Source: Mucilaginibacter sp. dw_454 (GTDB lineage Bacteria > Bacteroidota > Bacteroidia > Sphingobacteriales > Sphingobacteriaceae). Taken from it: a stretch of 64,000 nucleotides of DNA. Both the position numbers and the translations under genes were made by a program. The notes under the pieces are model-generated. The model did no database searches. It saw only the letters and a program-made list of their open reading frames with translations, and was not told the origin of the DNA. Positions 1-9,164 of this stretch are shown one piece after another (positions within the stretch are counted from its first letter, which is position 1; the number at the start of each line of letters is the position of its first letter). The stretch is taken from positions 248,001 to 312,000 of the forward strand of contig NZ_JAAVVB010000003.1 in the NCBI RefSeq assembly GCF_018449775.1. Direction: 5' to 3'.

Positions 1-1566
1 ATTGTTGGGCTTATTGTTGCTTATCAATTAACAGCAAAAAATGTCGAAAACGAGTTTGAATCCAAAAAAACAAACGTTGCCGATCAAACCATCGGCCCTT
101 ATATTGACCTTTATAAAAACAAGATATTTGAGATAAACCTATACTCTGGTTTGCTGGATTCTGCATCTGCAGGCAATTATGCCGATTCGGTTTTTCATAC
201 TTATCCCTTTGTAAACAAACTTGTTTTCTTTCAGATAGTGGTAGATAGCCATGGTCATCTTTTTGGTAATAATTTAAGGATTACGCCCAAATCTGTTTTT
301 GAATATCGTCCGCATCAAAAAAAGTTTAAAGAAAGCCGTATAGACGATGAAGCTAATGTGAATGATTTCAGGCAAATGTCTGACAAACTGAATGCCTACA
401 TTGCCCGCTACGATACTTTAAAAGGACCGGGCACCGATCAGCAGGCGCCATTTTACAATACCCGCCCCGGCAAGGTAAGCTTCTTGAATATCCCTTCAAA
501 TTCAGATTTAAAAGCCTACCACGATTTGCAAAAAGGGGCCGGAGATTCGCAGGCTTTTTACAAGCAAAACATGATGACCTTTTATCTTGATCCGTCTAAA
601 CTCAAGATCAAGAATGTGCATCCCGAATTGTATAGCTCGGTTACCATCCGCCAGATCTCTTATGACCCGCCGGACATAGATCATACCAAGATATTGACCG
701 ACGAGGTTGCTTTACCCGGCGCTTTTGCAGATTATAAATTATACTTCAGTTCGCCTACAGAATATTTAAACAGTGAGACTTATCATCGCTTTTTACCGGT
801 AGCCGGTGTGTTGTTATTGATTTATTCGGTATTTATGTTGATTGGCTGGTTGATCTTTCGTAACCTGAGCGTTAATCTAAAGCTATTTAAACTGCAGTAC
901 GATTTCATTAACAACTTTACCCATGAATTTAAAACGCCGGTAAGTGTGATCAAGATAGCTGGCTCAAACCTAAAAGGGGATAACGAGCTTACCGACAGGC
1001 AGCGTAAACACTATGGTAAGATACTGGACGAAGAGGCAGACAAACTCAATGAGCTGATGAACAAGCTGCTGTCATTCACACAGCTCGAAAACAAATCCAT
1101 CACTATTAAAAAGGATAAAGTAAAGATAAACACCTTTGTACAGGGTTATATTGATACATTCAAGATCAAATATCCGCAGTTTAAACTAAGCTGCGCGATA
1201 GACCCCGAGGCCAGGTTTTTTTATACCGATACTGTATTGCTGGGTAGCGTTTTCCAAAACCTGATTGAAAATGCGTACAAATATTCACATCCCGACAGGA
1301 AAGAGCTTTTCATCAATATCGCCCTCGAAAAACGTAATATCATATTTTCGTTTATTGATAAGGGGATAGGGATACCAAAAAATGAATTGAATAATATATT
1401 CAGGAAATTTTATAGATTAGAGAACCAATATAATCAAAACGGAAGCGTGGGCCTTGGCCTGGCATTTTGTAAAGAGCTGGTTAACTTTATGGATGGCGAT
1501 ATCGCTGTGAAAAGTAGGGTTGATGTAGGTTCTGAATTTGTGGTAACGCTCCCTTATGCAAATTAA
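1..1566 (+). CDS. Sensor histidine kinase (5' end outside window)
   Basis: Membrane-bound sensor kinase; the reading frame is open to base 1, so the N-terminus lies outside the window. It starts inside a transmembrane helix (IVGLIVAY, bases 1-24), followed by a roughly 240-residue periplasmic sensor region without a domain I recognise. A second helix lies near bases 799-861 (VAGVLLLIYSVFMLIGWLIF). The HisKA H-box is FTHEFKTP, with the phospho-accepting His at codon 922-924. The ATPase domain shows an N-box (LIENAYKYS, near 1267), a G1 box (DKGIGIP, near 1357) and a G2 box (GLGLAFCKEL). It stops 3 bp before the response regulator, so the two are almost certainly co-transcribed partners. The signal sensed is unknown. 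A TTG at 151 is in frame but would drop the first helix, so I do not use it. Confidence 0.93.
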   Translation: MVGLIVAYQLTAKNVENEFESKKTNVADQTIGPYIDLYKNKIFEINLYSGLLDSASAGNYADSVFHTYPFVNKLVFFQIVVDSHGHLFGNNLRITPKSVFEYRPHQKKFKESRIDDEANVNDFRQMSDKLNAYIARYDTLKGPGTDQQAPFYNTRPGKVSFLNIPSNSDLKAYHDLQKGAGDSQAFYKQNMMTFYLDPSKLKIKNVHPELYSSVTIRQISYDPPDIDHTKILTDEVALPGAFADYKLYFSSPTEYLNSETYHRFLPVAGVLLLIYSVFMLIGWLIFRNLSVNLKLFKLQYDFINNFTHEFKTPVSVIKIAGSNLKGDNELTDRQRKHYGKILDEEADKLNELMNKLLSFTQLENKSITIKKDKVKINTFVQGYIDTFKIKYPQFKLSCAIDPEARFFYTDTVLLGSVFQNLIENAYKYSHPDRKELFINIALEKRNIIFSFIDKGIGIPKNELNNIFRKFYRLENQYNQNGSVGLGLAFCKELVNFMDGDIAVKSRVDVGSEFVVTLPYAN

Positions 1567-1569
1567 ACT

Positions 1570-2262
1570 ATGAATAAAGAAATTAAGATAGCGCTGGTTG
1601 AAGACGATGAAAACCTGCGTTTTTTGGTGTCAGAAAGATTAGAGTCTGAAGGATACAAAGTGCTTGAAGCCAGCAATGGCGACGATGCTGAAACCATGAT
1701 CCTGGCAGAGCAGCCTGACATTGTTTTGTTAGACTGGATGCTTCCGGGTAAACAAGGCGCCGAGGTTTGCACCAATATTCGCAATAAAGGTTATGAAGGT
1801 GTGGTGATTATGACTACCGCCAAGCAACAGGATATCGACAAGATCTCGGCCTATGGCTTTGGCGTATCAGATTACGTGACCAAGCCATTTAACATGGATG
1901 TATTGGTTGCGCTGATCGAAAATAAAATCAAGTTTACTTTAAACAGCGATAAATCTGAAACGTATAGCTTCGCCAACATGGAGCACCATCCAAATACACA
2001 CCTGCTGATACGTGACGGCCGCAAAGTTGAGCTGACTATATTAGAAAACCGTATTCTGCTGTACTTTCTAAAAAACAAAAACAAGGTTATTAACCGTGAA
2101 GAGTTGATGATGGAAGTTTGGGGTTATAACGCTGATGTTAATACCCGTACGCTGGATATGCACATTGTGCGCCTCCGCAAAAAAATAGAAACCAATCCAG
2201 ATTATCCGCAATATCTGCAAACTGTTAGGGGGATAGGTTATAAGTTTGCTTATCAGCCATAA
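1570..2262 (+). CDS. OmpR-family response regulator
   Basis: Two-domain DNA-binding response regulator of 230 residues, the normal length for the OmpR/PhoB family. The receiver domain (about residues 5-120) has the acidic pocket E11-D12-D13, the phospho-acceptor D55 (VLLDWMLPG), the conserved Thr near 82-83 and K105 (YVTKPF). The C-terminal winged-helix domain (about 130-228) ends in the typical RTLDMHIVRLRKKI and TVRGIGYKF motifs. It directly follows the sensor kinase with a 3-bp gap and should be phosphorylated by it. Target genes cannot be inferred. A dispersed palindromic repeat lies just downstream and may form the transcript end. Confidence 0.96.
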   Translation: MNKEIKIALVEDDENLRFLVSERLESEGYKVLEASNGDDAETMILAEQPDIVLLDWMLPGKQGAEVCTNIRNKGYEGVVIMTTAKQQDIDKISAYGFGVSDYVTKPFNMDVLVALIENKIKFTLNSDKSETYSFANMEHHPNTHLLIRDGRKVELTILENRILLYFLKNKNKVINREELMMEVWGYNADVNTRTLDMHIVRLRKKIETNPDYPQYLQTVRGIGYKFAYQP

Positions 2263-2272
2263 TTAACCAATA

Positions 2273-2365
2273 CGTCATTGCGAGCGTAGCGTGGCAATCT
2301 CCGGATAAGCGATAATACACTACTTGCGAGAGATCGTCACGCTCGTTCCTCGCTCACGATGACGT
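2273..2365. repeat. Dispersed palindromic repeat, family A, copy 1
   Basis: A left arm beginning CGTCATTGCGAGCGTAGCGT and a right arm ending CTCGCTCACGATGACGT form a long imperfect inverted repeat around a variable centre. Six related copies occur in this window (near 11.1, 12.2, 17.7, 19.3, 22.0 and 54.5 kb). Confidence 0.85.
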
Positions 2366-2397
2366 GGTGGGAAAGCAACGTCATCTTATTTTAATTG

Positions 2398-3021
2398 TCA
2401 ATCCCGCTTCCTTAATGCCGTTGAGATTACAAATGTTCCGAAAAAGGTCTTTTCGGCAATTACTTCATAGTCGCTTTTTTTAAACTGTTTGTTAATATCC
2501 GGCAGTACAGAAGTCTCTATCCGGCAAAGCAGCCTGAAAAACAAAAACATACTTTTTAGCAATATATTTTGCCACCATTTACCGGTAAGCTGGAAATCTG
2601 TATTTAACCAGATACCGCCGGGCTTAAGCCTTTGATGTAGTCGATCAAATACTTTTTGCAAAGTGTCTTCTCTGAAATTATCGAATAGAAAAGGCGTGAA
2701 GACAACGTCAAATTGATTGCCTATTGCAATTTCTTCAACCGGGCCGATAATAAAGGTTACCTCGTTATTACCCCAGTTCCTCTTTTTTGAAAGCGCCATC
2801 ATATTGGCCGAGATCTCGACGTATGTTATTTTTAATCCGGATGAATACTGTTTTGCCAGTTCATCTAAGATCCAGCCAGTACCTCCCCCCGCGATCAATA
2901 TAGAAGAGTTTGGTTTGACGAACTGCAACAAATAAACCTGTGCATTTACCAGTGCGTTGCCATAAACCACCTTAGACAGGCGATCATAAAACCAAGCCGA
3001 ATTATCATAGTTTGATGGCAT
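2398..3021 (-). CDS. Class I SAM-dependent methyltransferase
   Basis: 207-residue soluble protein with a Rossmann-type methyltransferase fold. The glycine-rich SAM-binding motif I is IAGGGTG (residues 43-49). An acidic residue follows in the second strand (TYVEIS), and VVFTPFLFDNF resembles motif IV. Substrate specificity cannot be read from the sequence; small-molecule or quinone/lipid methylation is possible given the UbiA-like neighbour. It is the last gene of a leftward run starting at 7935, 29 bp after the UbiA-like gene. Family call is firm, function open. Confidence 0.8.
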   Translation of the reverse strand: MPSNYDNSAWFYDRLSKVVYGNALVNAQVYLLQFVKPNSSILIAGGGTGWILDELAKQYSSGLKITYVEISANMMALSKKRNWGNNEVTFIIGPVEEIAIGNQFDVVFTPFLFDNFREDTLQKVFDRLHQRLKPGGIWLNTDFQLTGKWWQNILLKSMFLFFRLLCRIETSVLPDINKQFKKSDYEVIAEKTFFGTFVISTALRKRD

Positions 3022-3050
3022 AGCTTTTATAAAAAGAGATAACGATGGAT

Positions 3051-3932
3051 TTATTTAGGCAGCGCGTAGTTAAGCGCCAGTAAGAATATATATTGTAAGA
3101 TTAACACCCCATCTAAATAGAAGAAGTAATAGTACTCATTACGTTTCCATTTTGATTTAAAGATAAGCCAGCCAGCTAACAAAGCAGTACTGGTAAGCGC
3201 AAAAAAGTTGGCATTAAACCCACTATTACGATACAGAAATAAAAGAATGACGTAGCCGGCCAGCAAGAACTGGCAGAACAAATAAGCTCGCTTTTCGCCT
3301 ACTACAACGGGCACAGTTTTGAGTCCCGATTCGCGATCCTCAAATAGATCCCGGATATCAAACGGTATAGTAAGGGCTCCAATAAATAAGAATCGTTTAG
3401 CTAGTAAAAGCGTAGTGTCGCGCATGGTGATATTGGTAAGGTGCATGTCTTGCGCCTCTAAAATGGGTAGCAATACAATACTCATCGTCCACACCAGGGT
3501 AATCAGAAACTGTTTCAAACCGGGGATATTGCGCAGGCCGAATTTCTGATCGCCCAAAGTAAATAGCGGCAGACTATATGCTACAGAGATCAACCCCAAA
3601 AAAATCAACAACAATTTAGATGGTGTCGACACCAGAAAAAACAAAGGCACCAATGACAGGGCAGACACAATGGTAAACGTAACCATTAACCTATGATGCG
3701 AAAAAAACCAACGTGTGCGCCGGTTTTCTGAATTTGTAAGCTGAGGTTTGTATAATAAAATGGATAAATTATAAATGCCGATAGTTGAGGTAAACAGCAA
3801 AGCCGAGACCGTATAAACCGGTTTGGCACCTATCAGATAGAAAGTTACCGCGCCCTGCGCGACAGCACACAACGCTATAAAAACATTGCTGAATAGTATA
3901 AAGTCAAAAACAGAGTTATATAGTTTTTTCAT
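3051..3932 (-). CDS. UbiA-like integral membrane protein
   Basis: 293-residue polytopic membrane protein with about eight hydrophobic segments. The region around residues 190-212 contains FDIRDLFEDRESGLKTVPV, which matches the second Asp-rich motif (DxxDxxxD) of UbiA-type prenyltransferases. The first Asp-rich motif (NxxxDxxxD) is not recognisable where it would be expected, near NLSILLYKPQ. Either the protein is a divergent prenyltransferase or it has kept the fold and lost the activity. It sits between a methyltransferase and a metallophosphoesterase on the same strand, 26 bp after the latter, which would suit a lipid-modification role; that is inference. Confidence 0.65.
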   Translation of the reverse strand: MKKLYNSVFDFILFSNVFIALCAVAQGAVTFYLIGAKPVYTVSALLFTSTIGIYNLSILLYKPQLTNSENRRTRWFFSHHRLMVTFTIVSALSLVPLFFLVSTPSKLLLIFLGLISVAYSLPLFTLGDQKFGLRNIPGLKQFLITLVWTMSIVLLPILEAQDMHLTNITMRDTTLLLAKRFLFIGALTIPFDIRDLFEDRESGLKTVPVVVGEKRAYLFCQFLLAGYVILLFLYRNSGFNANFFALTSTALLAGWLIFKSKWKRNEYYYFFYLDGVLILQYIFLLALNYALPK

Positions 3933-3958
3933 TTATGACGAGCTGCCCACCTTACGGG

Positions 3959-5221
3959 TTAAATTGTTAGTGAAGGCTTATGAGCAGATCTAAGTGTAAA
4001 TATCGTAATCTCCGGCAATATTCCAACCCTTCCCGGAAAACCTAAAAAGCCATAGCCCACATTTACATATAATTGCTGATTGCCTTCATGGTAAAGCCCT
4101 GCCCATTCTTTATAAACATACTCTACCGGGCTCCACTGAAAATGCTCGGTGCGTACACCAAACTGCATGCCGTGGGTATGGCCCGAGAACATGACATTTA
4201 TCTGTGGGTAATGCGGCAATACCTGCGCGCGCCAATGCGAAGGGTCATGAGATAATAAAAGCTTCACCGGTAGCTCCTCTGTGCCTTTTATAGTAGGCTC
4301 CATTTTGCCGTATTTAGGAAACCGTGTTAGCTCGCCCCAGTTTTGGCAGCCTAAAATGCCTATCTCTTCGTTGCCTACTTTAAGTCGTCTGTTTTCGTCG
4401 AGCAGTAAATCCCAGCCCAGGTTTTTATGGGTGACGATCAGATCGTCCAGGTTTTTCTTTTTAGCAGCAGGCGACAGCCATTTTTGATAATAGTCGCCAT
4501 AGTCATGATTACCCAGGATAGAGAAAACCCCTAATGGCGCTTTTACTTTTTTGAAGATGTCCTGGTAGCCATAAACTTCGTTGGTACGCTCATTAACTAA
4601 ATCGCCGGTAAAAAATATAACATCCGGCTTTTGGCCCAGCAACATTTCAACACCGCCCAATACTGCTTTTTTGTTATAAAAGCTGCCTGAGTGGATGTCT
4701 GAGATCTGACCGATAGTGAGGCCATCAAATGCTTTTGGCAGGTTAGGGAGATAAAGGTTTTGTCTGCGAATGCGATAATCATATGCCCCGGCGAAGATGC
4801 CCGCGCCAATACCTATCAGCGGCACGGCCCCTGTAGCCAATCCTGCCTTCATCAAAAACTCTGAGCGGGGCATAGTGCTTTTTACAGGCTTTGCAACTGT
4901 TTGAGGCTTAGCGTTTGATCGGGCAATTAATCGCCTCATATCATCGATTAGCACAAAAGGCAAGAACGTTACCTTCACAATCATCAGCACAAAAAATACC
5001 ATTAAAAACCCTGCCCTTACACCAACCGGCAGGTTTACATAGATACTGCAAATAGTGCCTGCAATCAGTATCAACGAAAAAAGCGTATAGCCTAACCAAG
5101 ATAATTGATGGTTAACTATACGCTTATTTTTGAATGCGGCCCTAAAGCCGCTAAACAAATATTGATCAAATAGAAAAAGGCCTGCGCCTAGTAGAATTAT
5201 AGTAAAAAGCTGACTTTGCAT
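3959..5221 (-). CDS. Membrane-anchored metallophosphoesterase
   Basis: 420 residues. The N-terminal part carries three or four hydrophobic segments, then a possible twin-Arg-less leader-like helix (residues 126-146). The catalytic domain follows with every signature of the calcineurin-like family: D175-I-H177 (ISDIHSG), GDLVN (D207, N210), GNHD (residues 237-240), a distal His in LLSHDPSHW (H325) and GHTHG (H348, H350). These residues bind two metal ions and hydrolyse phosphoesters; in YkuE-like relatives the substrate is often a lipid pyrophosphate or nucleotide. The active domain is probably extracytoplasmic. It follows the AAA ATPase by 8 bp on the same strand. Confidence 0.88.
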   Translation of the reverse strand: MQSQLFTIILLGAGLFLFDQYLFSGFRAAFKNKRIVNHQLSWLGYTLFSLILIAGTICSIYVNLPVGVRAGFLMVFFVLMIVKVTFLPFVLIDDMRRLIARSNAKPQTVAKPVKSTMPRSEFLMKAGLATGAVPLIGIGAGIFAGAYDYRIRRQNLYLPNLPKAFDGLTIGQISDIHSGSFYNKKAVLGGVEMLLGQKPDVIFFTGDLVNERTNEVYGYQDIFKKVKAPLGVFSILGNHDYGDYYQKWLSPAAKKKNLDDLIVTHKNLGWDLLLDENRRLKVGNEEIGILGCQNWGELTRFPKYGKMEPTIKGTEELPVKLLLSHDPSHWRAQVLPHYPQINVMFSGHTHGMQFGVRTEHFQWSPVEYVYKEWAGLYHEGNQQLYVNVGYGFLGFPGRVGILPEITIFTLRSAHKPSLTI

Positions 5222-5229
5222 TTATCGTT

Positions 5230-6735
5230 TTAATAACGATCGTCGTCTATATCCAGATCGTCGTCATCGGGCTGCAAATTAAACAAACTGTTAAACATAT
5301 CCGAAAATGCGAAGCCATTATCTAAAAACCCTTTGTTTAGTTGTGAGAATTCGGCCAGGCCGTGCAATACAAATTCCATAAGTAGTAGCTGCTGGCTCTC
5401 TGCCAAACGCGGGTGAAACTGTTTTACAAATTCTTTGAGTCCGGTTACCGAATTTAGTGCTTTTTTGTATTCAGCTAAAGGCAGATCGTCCAATACAGAA
5501 AGCGTATTGCCATCACCAAACCAACTAACGATCTGTGCGTATGGATTTGGTGCTTTAGCTTTCTTGGCCTTTTCAGGATCAGGGAAAAATTTAACCAGCA
5601 AGGTCTTAATAGCTTTGCCAATGAGGATATTGGCCACTTTACCCGGGCCTTCCAACTCACCCTCATACACCAATTCTATTTTGCCGGTAATAGCCGGAAT
5701 CACCCCTAGGAAATCGGTAATCCGTACAAAGGTTTTGTCCTCGTGATTAATGATCATGCGGCGCTCGGCGTTGCTGATCAGGTTTTCATAGGCCGATATA
5801 GTTAAACGTGCAGATACGCCTGATTTTTTATCAATATATTCGGAGTTACGCGCCTCAAAAGCAATTTGCTCAACCAAATCTTTTACCAGTCCGTCGGCTT
5901 CTACAGTTGCGCGTTGCTCAGTGGTCAAGCTGGCTTCCTGTTGGGTTATCTTACGAGATATCTCCACCGAACGCGGGTAATGTGTCAGTATCTGGCTTTC
6001 TATACGGTCCTTTAACGGCGTTACGATAGATCCACGGTTGGTGTAATCTTCAGGATTAGCGGTAAACACAAACTGGATGTCTAGCGGTAAGCGCAGTTTA
6101 AAACCACGAATCTGAATGTCTCTTTCTTGCAGGATATTGAATAACGATACCTGGATACGCGCTTGCAGATCGGGCAACTCATTAATCACAAATATGCCAC
6201 GATGTGCACGAGGGATCAACCCGAAGTGGATCACACGTTCGTCAGAATAAGTAAGTTTTAATGTGGCAGCTTTAATCGGGTCAACGTCGCCAATTAAATC
6301 GGCAACGGTTACATCCGGCGTAGCCAGCTTTTCGGTATAACGCTCGCTGCGATGAATCCAGGCGATAGGGGTGTCGTCACCGTTTTCTTTCACGATGTTT
6401 GCGCCGAACCACGATATAGGGTTCAGCGGATCATCAAATAACTCCGATCCTTCAATATAAGGTACATACTCATCCAGTAAGTTAACCAATAAGCGCGCAA
6501 TACGGGTTTTAGCTTGTCCGCGCAAGCCTAACAGCAAGATATTATGGCGAGACAGGATAGCAGTTTGCAAGTCGGGGATTACGGTATCTTCAAAACCGAT
6601 GATCCCCTCGAAACCACCTTCTTCTTTCTTCTTTAATTGTGCAATCAAATTGCGACGAAGCTCATCTTTAACCGACTCGCTTTTATAGCCGCTTTGTTTA
6701 AGTTGGCCTAAAGTCTTTATATCCGTTTTATTCAT
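5230..6735 (-). CDS. MoxR/Mg-chelatase I-like AAA+ ATPase
   Basis: 501-residue cytoplasmic AAA+ protein. Walker A is GLRGQAKT (residues 70-77) and the Walker B-like strand is IFVINELPDL (181-190), followed by sensor-type FTANPEDYTNRG. This resembles the MoxR and magnesium-chelatase I branch, which works as a chaperone-like motor together with a VWA-domain partner. The partner is the gene immediately upstream in the transcript (6820-7935). The C-terminus is strongly acidic (residues about 490-501, DDDDLDIDDD). The client protein or cofactor is unknown. Length is greater than short MoxR proteins because of an extra C-terminal region. Confidence 0.88.
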   Translation of the reverse strand: MNKTDIKTLGQLKQSGYKSESVKDELRRNLIAQLKKKEEGGFEGIIGFEDTVIPDLQTAILSRHNILLLGLRGQAKTRIARLLVNLLDEYVPYIEGSELFDDPLNPISWFGANIVKENGDDTPIAWIHRSERYTEKLATPDVTVADLIGDVDPIKAATLKLTYSDERVIHFGLIPRAHRGIFVINELPDLQARIQVSLFNILQERDIQIRGFKLRLPLDIQFVFTANPEDYTNRGSIVTPLKDRIESQILTHYPRSVEISRKITQQEASLTTEQRATVEADGLVKDLVEQIAFEARNSEYIDKKSGVSARLTISAYENLISNAERRMIINHEDKTFVRITDFLGVIPAITGKIELVYEGELEGPGKVANILIGKAIKTLLVKFFPDPEKAKKAKAPNPYAQIVSWFGDGNTLSVLDDLPLAEYKKALNSVTGLKEFVKQFHPRLAESQQLLLMEFVLHGLAEFSQLNKGFLDNGFAFSDMFNSLFNLQPDDDDLDIDDDRY

Positions 6736-6787
6736 ATAGTAGTCATTGTGTCATTAAGTCATTTGCCTTTCGGCGTCATTAGGTCAT

Positions 6788-6820
6788 CTGCATATCCGCA
6801 CATTCGCATATTTGCACATC
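6788..6820. repeat. Short tandem-like TGCAAATATGC-type repeat
   Basis: CATATCCGCACATTCGCATA followed by TTTGCACATC resembles the degenerate CATCCGCACATTTGCATAT units seen around 40.97-41.07 and 41.2 kb. It fills most of the gap between the ATPase and VWA genes. Confidence 0.6.
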
Positions 6821-7935
6821 TACTTCACATTCTTTCTTCTGTTCCGGGCGTAATCCTCAAAGATGTACTCGCCGAGGTTATTCAATGAGCTGTAAAATGC
6901 CTTGCCACCATTGGTTTCTGTAAACTGGCGCACAAACTGTTGCAGGTAGGGGTCCTTAGCTATCATGAATGTGGTGATAGGGATCTTCAGCCTCTTGCAT
7001 TGCGCAGCCATGTTCAACGTTTTGTTAACCACCTTACGGTCAAGGCCTATGCTGTTCTTATAATATTTGGCGCCTTCCTTTAAGCAGGTCGGCTTCCCGT
7101 CGGTAATCATGAAGATCTGTTTATTTGACGTTTTGCGGCGACGCAGCAGATCGGTAGCCAGCTCCAACCCTGCATAGGTATTGGTATGGTATGGGCCCAC
7201 TTGCAAATAAGGCAGATCTTGTAAGGTTATCGGCCAGGCATCATTACCAAAAACCACAATATCTAAAGTGTCCTTAGGATACTTGGTGCGGATAAGTTCG
7301 GCCAGTGCCATGGCTACCTTCTTGGCAGGCGTGATACGGTCCTCGCCATACAAAATCATGGAGTGCGATATATCGATCATCAACACGGTCGAGGTAAGGG
7401 TTTTGTAGTCCATCTCCTCCACCTCCAGGTCGCGCTCGGTCATCATGAAATCGCCGATGCCGTGATTAACCTGCGCGTTATGGATAGACTGCGTCATGTC
7501 GATCTGATCCAGGCTATCGCCAAACTCAAACTCGCGACGCTCTGAATTGCGCTCATCGCCCTGCCCGCTTTGCGGCGAACGGTGGTTGCCCTTGCCCGAT
7601 TTCTTGAGTTTGCCAAAGATCTCCTCTAGTGCCGATTGCCGGATGCTCTGCTCCGTCTTAGCAGTAATGTTAAAACCGCCGGTCTGGTTGTCGTCGCTCA
7701 GGTAGCCTTTCTGCTTCAGCTCGTCTATGAAATCGCCAATGCCGTACTCGTCGTTGGTTAGCTTGTATTGCTTATCCAGCTCGTTCAGCCAGGCCAAAGC
7801 TTCGCCTGCATCGCCCGATGTATAATTGAGCAATTCAAGAAACAACTTTAGTAACTCTTCAAATCCGCCTTTAGGGATCTGGTTGGGGGTAAACTTCGAA
7901 AATCCGAAACCACGCATATTTTGCCTTTCAGTCAT
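6820..7935 (-). CDS. VWA-domain protein, partner of the MoxR-like ATPase
   Basis: 371 residues without signal peptide or membrane helix. The C-terminal half is a von Willebrand factor A domain with a complete-looking MIDAS: D188-I-S190-H-S192 in [10 protein letters not shown], a later Thr region around [10 protein letters not shown] and ITDGKPT. The N-terminal half is helical and charged and resembles proteins annotated as BatA/CoxE-type partners. MoxR ATPases and cytoplasmic VWA proteins normally act as pairs, and here the VWA gene is upstream of the ATPase on the same strand (84-bp gap filled by a repeat). It looks like the first gene of the leftward operon ending at 2398. Confidence 0.86.
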   Translation of the reverse strand: MTERQNMRGFGFSKFTPNQIPKGGFEELLKLFLELLNYTSGDAGEALAWLNELDKQYKLTNDEYGIGDFIDELKQKGYLSDDNQTGGFNITAKTEQSIRQSALEEIFGKLKKSGKGNHRSPQSGQGDERNSERREFEFGDSLDQIDMTQSIHNAQVNHGIGDFMMTERDLEVEEMDYKTLTSTVLMIDISHSMILYGEDRITPAKKVAMALAELIRTKYPKDTLDIVVFGNDAWPITLQDLPYLQVGPYHTNTYAGLELATDLLRRRKTSNKQIFMITDGKPTCLKEGAKYYKNSIGLDRKVVNKTLNMAAQCKRLKIPITTFMIAKDPYLQQFVRQFTETNGGKAFYSSLNNLGEYIFEDYARNRRKNVK

Positions 7936-8510
7936 AAAGTAACGGATTATTTAGCGCAAAAGTTTGTAGGTACGGGCATTAAGTTGAATTGTTAGGCTGC
8001 CGTGACAGTTGGAGGCAATGCAATAACGTAGAGACGCAATATTTTGCGTCTTTGTGCTGCTGCCCGGGTTCCATCTAACACATCTGGGCTTTGCATGGTT
8101 GGAGACGCAAAATGTTGCGTCTCTACAGGACTGTGTTTTGTTTCACGTGTGCGCGCAACAAATGAAACAGGTGAAACAAAATTTTAACATATCTTTCTGT
8201 TTAACAATAGATTAAGAAAATTTAGTGAAACAGAATGAAACAACAAAAAATACTTTTAAGTCATTTTTTGTTTCACAACCAATGTCGGGCATAACGCCAT
8301 TTTTATTATATTTAGGCCAACTTGTACTTAGCTGGTGTCGTCCTCCGCTATTGATCATAACCGACACAAACCTGTGCAAACGGCATGTTTGTTTTTGAAG
8401 CACTTTGCAACGTGGTGGGTGCCTTTGTGTTTTTTGGATTCCAGGCTATATTATTGCAAAAAAAACCAAACCTTGCGGCCACCAATTAGTTATCTAAACA
8501 GCAATAAATT
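7936..8510. other. 575-bp intergenic region with GTTTCAC motifs
   Basis: No convincing gene. It contains a family-B repeat (8028-8126) and, from about 8137 to 8277, an unusual cluster of GTTTCAC/GTGAAAC heptamers or near matches in both orientations. The rest, up to the start at 8511, shows no clear promoter beyond AT-rich stretches. Confidence 0.6.
8028..8126. repeat. Dispersed repeat, family B (GAGACGCAA), copy 1
   Basis: Two self-complementary arms, GTAGAGACGCAATATTTTGC... (8028-8051) and GGAGACGCAAAATGTTGCGT... (8101-8126), flank a 49-bp spacer. The same two arms occur in swapped order at 21849-21913. Confidence 0.85.
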
Positions 8511-8792
8511 ATGTACGAAGACATCCCACTAAATAATAATACCGCTATTCACAATTTTGAAATATTTGTAGATGGCCAGCGGGCTTTTATAGACTACAAG
8601 GTGCACAATGGCGTGTATTTCCTCATCCATACCGAAGTGCCTATTGATTTAGAGGGTCACGGCGTAGCGGCCGCACTGGTTGAAAAAGTATTCAAATACC
8701 TGGAAGATAACGGCTTTAAAATGGTTCCGTATTGCGCCTATATTAAAGCTTATTTAAAACGCCACCCAGGGTGGGATCGACTAATTTTATAG
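8511..8792 (+). CDS. YjdJ-like GNAT N-acetyltransferase
   Basis: 93-residue protein resembling the short GNAT proteins of the COG2388 type, which are about this length and keep only the core of the acetyltransferase fold. Visible features are the strand FEIFVDGQRAFIDYKV, then IDLEGHGVAAALVEKVFKYL, corresponding to the acetyl-CoA-binding loop and helix, and a C-terminal VPYCAYIKAYLKRHP typical of the family. The acceptor is unknown. The following gene starts 2 bp after the stop, so the two are translationally close. Confidence 0.85.
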   Translation: MYEDIPLNNNTAIHNFEIFVDGQRAFIDYKVHNGVYFLIHTEVPIDLEGHGVAAALVEKVFKYLEDNGFKMVPYCAYIKAYLKRHPGWDRLIL

Positions 8793-8794
8793 CG

Positions 8795-9163
8795 ATGAAA
8801 GTAATATTCACTATCGGTTTGCTGTTACTGGCAGCAGGCTCCGTATCGGCACAAAAAGCTTATGATGCAGCGTATTATCACAGCAAAACCGGCAACAGGA
8901 CATTTAAATTAGAATTGGGGATGGGTTACTTTGCCGCCAGTAATATAAAGCGTGCAATTGGCTCTGCACGACCGATTACTTTTTACCCGGATACTGCTGT
9001 GCCTGATGATCAATATCAAATGACTTTTCATGCCAAGGCCCAACCAGACTATTTTATTCTGGACGATATGCAGGAAAGTTATGATACCGCACCGCCTGTT
9101 ATAACAGGGCGATATTGGTCTGGCAAAAAATGGTCGGCAATAAAATTTGTTTTGGGGCGATAG
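8795..9163 (+). CDS. Exported protein of unknown function
   Basis: 122 residues from the ATG at 8795. I prefer this to the GTG at 8771, because the ATG directly begins a clean signal peptide (MKVIFTIGLLLLAAGSVSAQ, cleavage after about residue 19). The mature part (about 100 residues) contains no domain I recognise and no cysteines that suggest disulfides. It is predicted to be periplasmic or outer-membrane associated. It starts 2 bp after the GNAT gene and converges on the sugar kinase, whose stop lies 1 bp further on. Confidence 0.6.
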   Translation: MKVIFTIGLLLLAAGSVSAQKAYDAAYYHSKTGNRTFKLELGMGYFAASNIKRAIGSARPITFYPDTAVPDDQYQMTFHAKAQPDYFILDDMQESYDTAPPVITGRYWSGKKWSAIKFVLGR

Positions 9164-9164
9164 C

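Noticed and set aside
8212..8403. 63-codon minus-strand frame before the GNAT gene
   Set aside because: Composition looks random and it overlaps the GTTTCAC cluster; no signal peptide, domain or operon partner.
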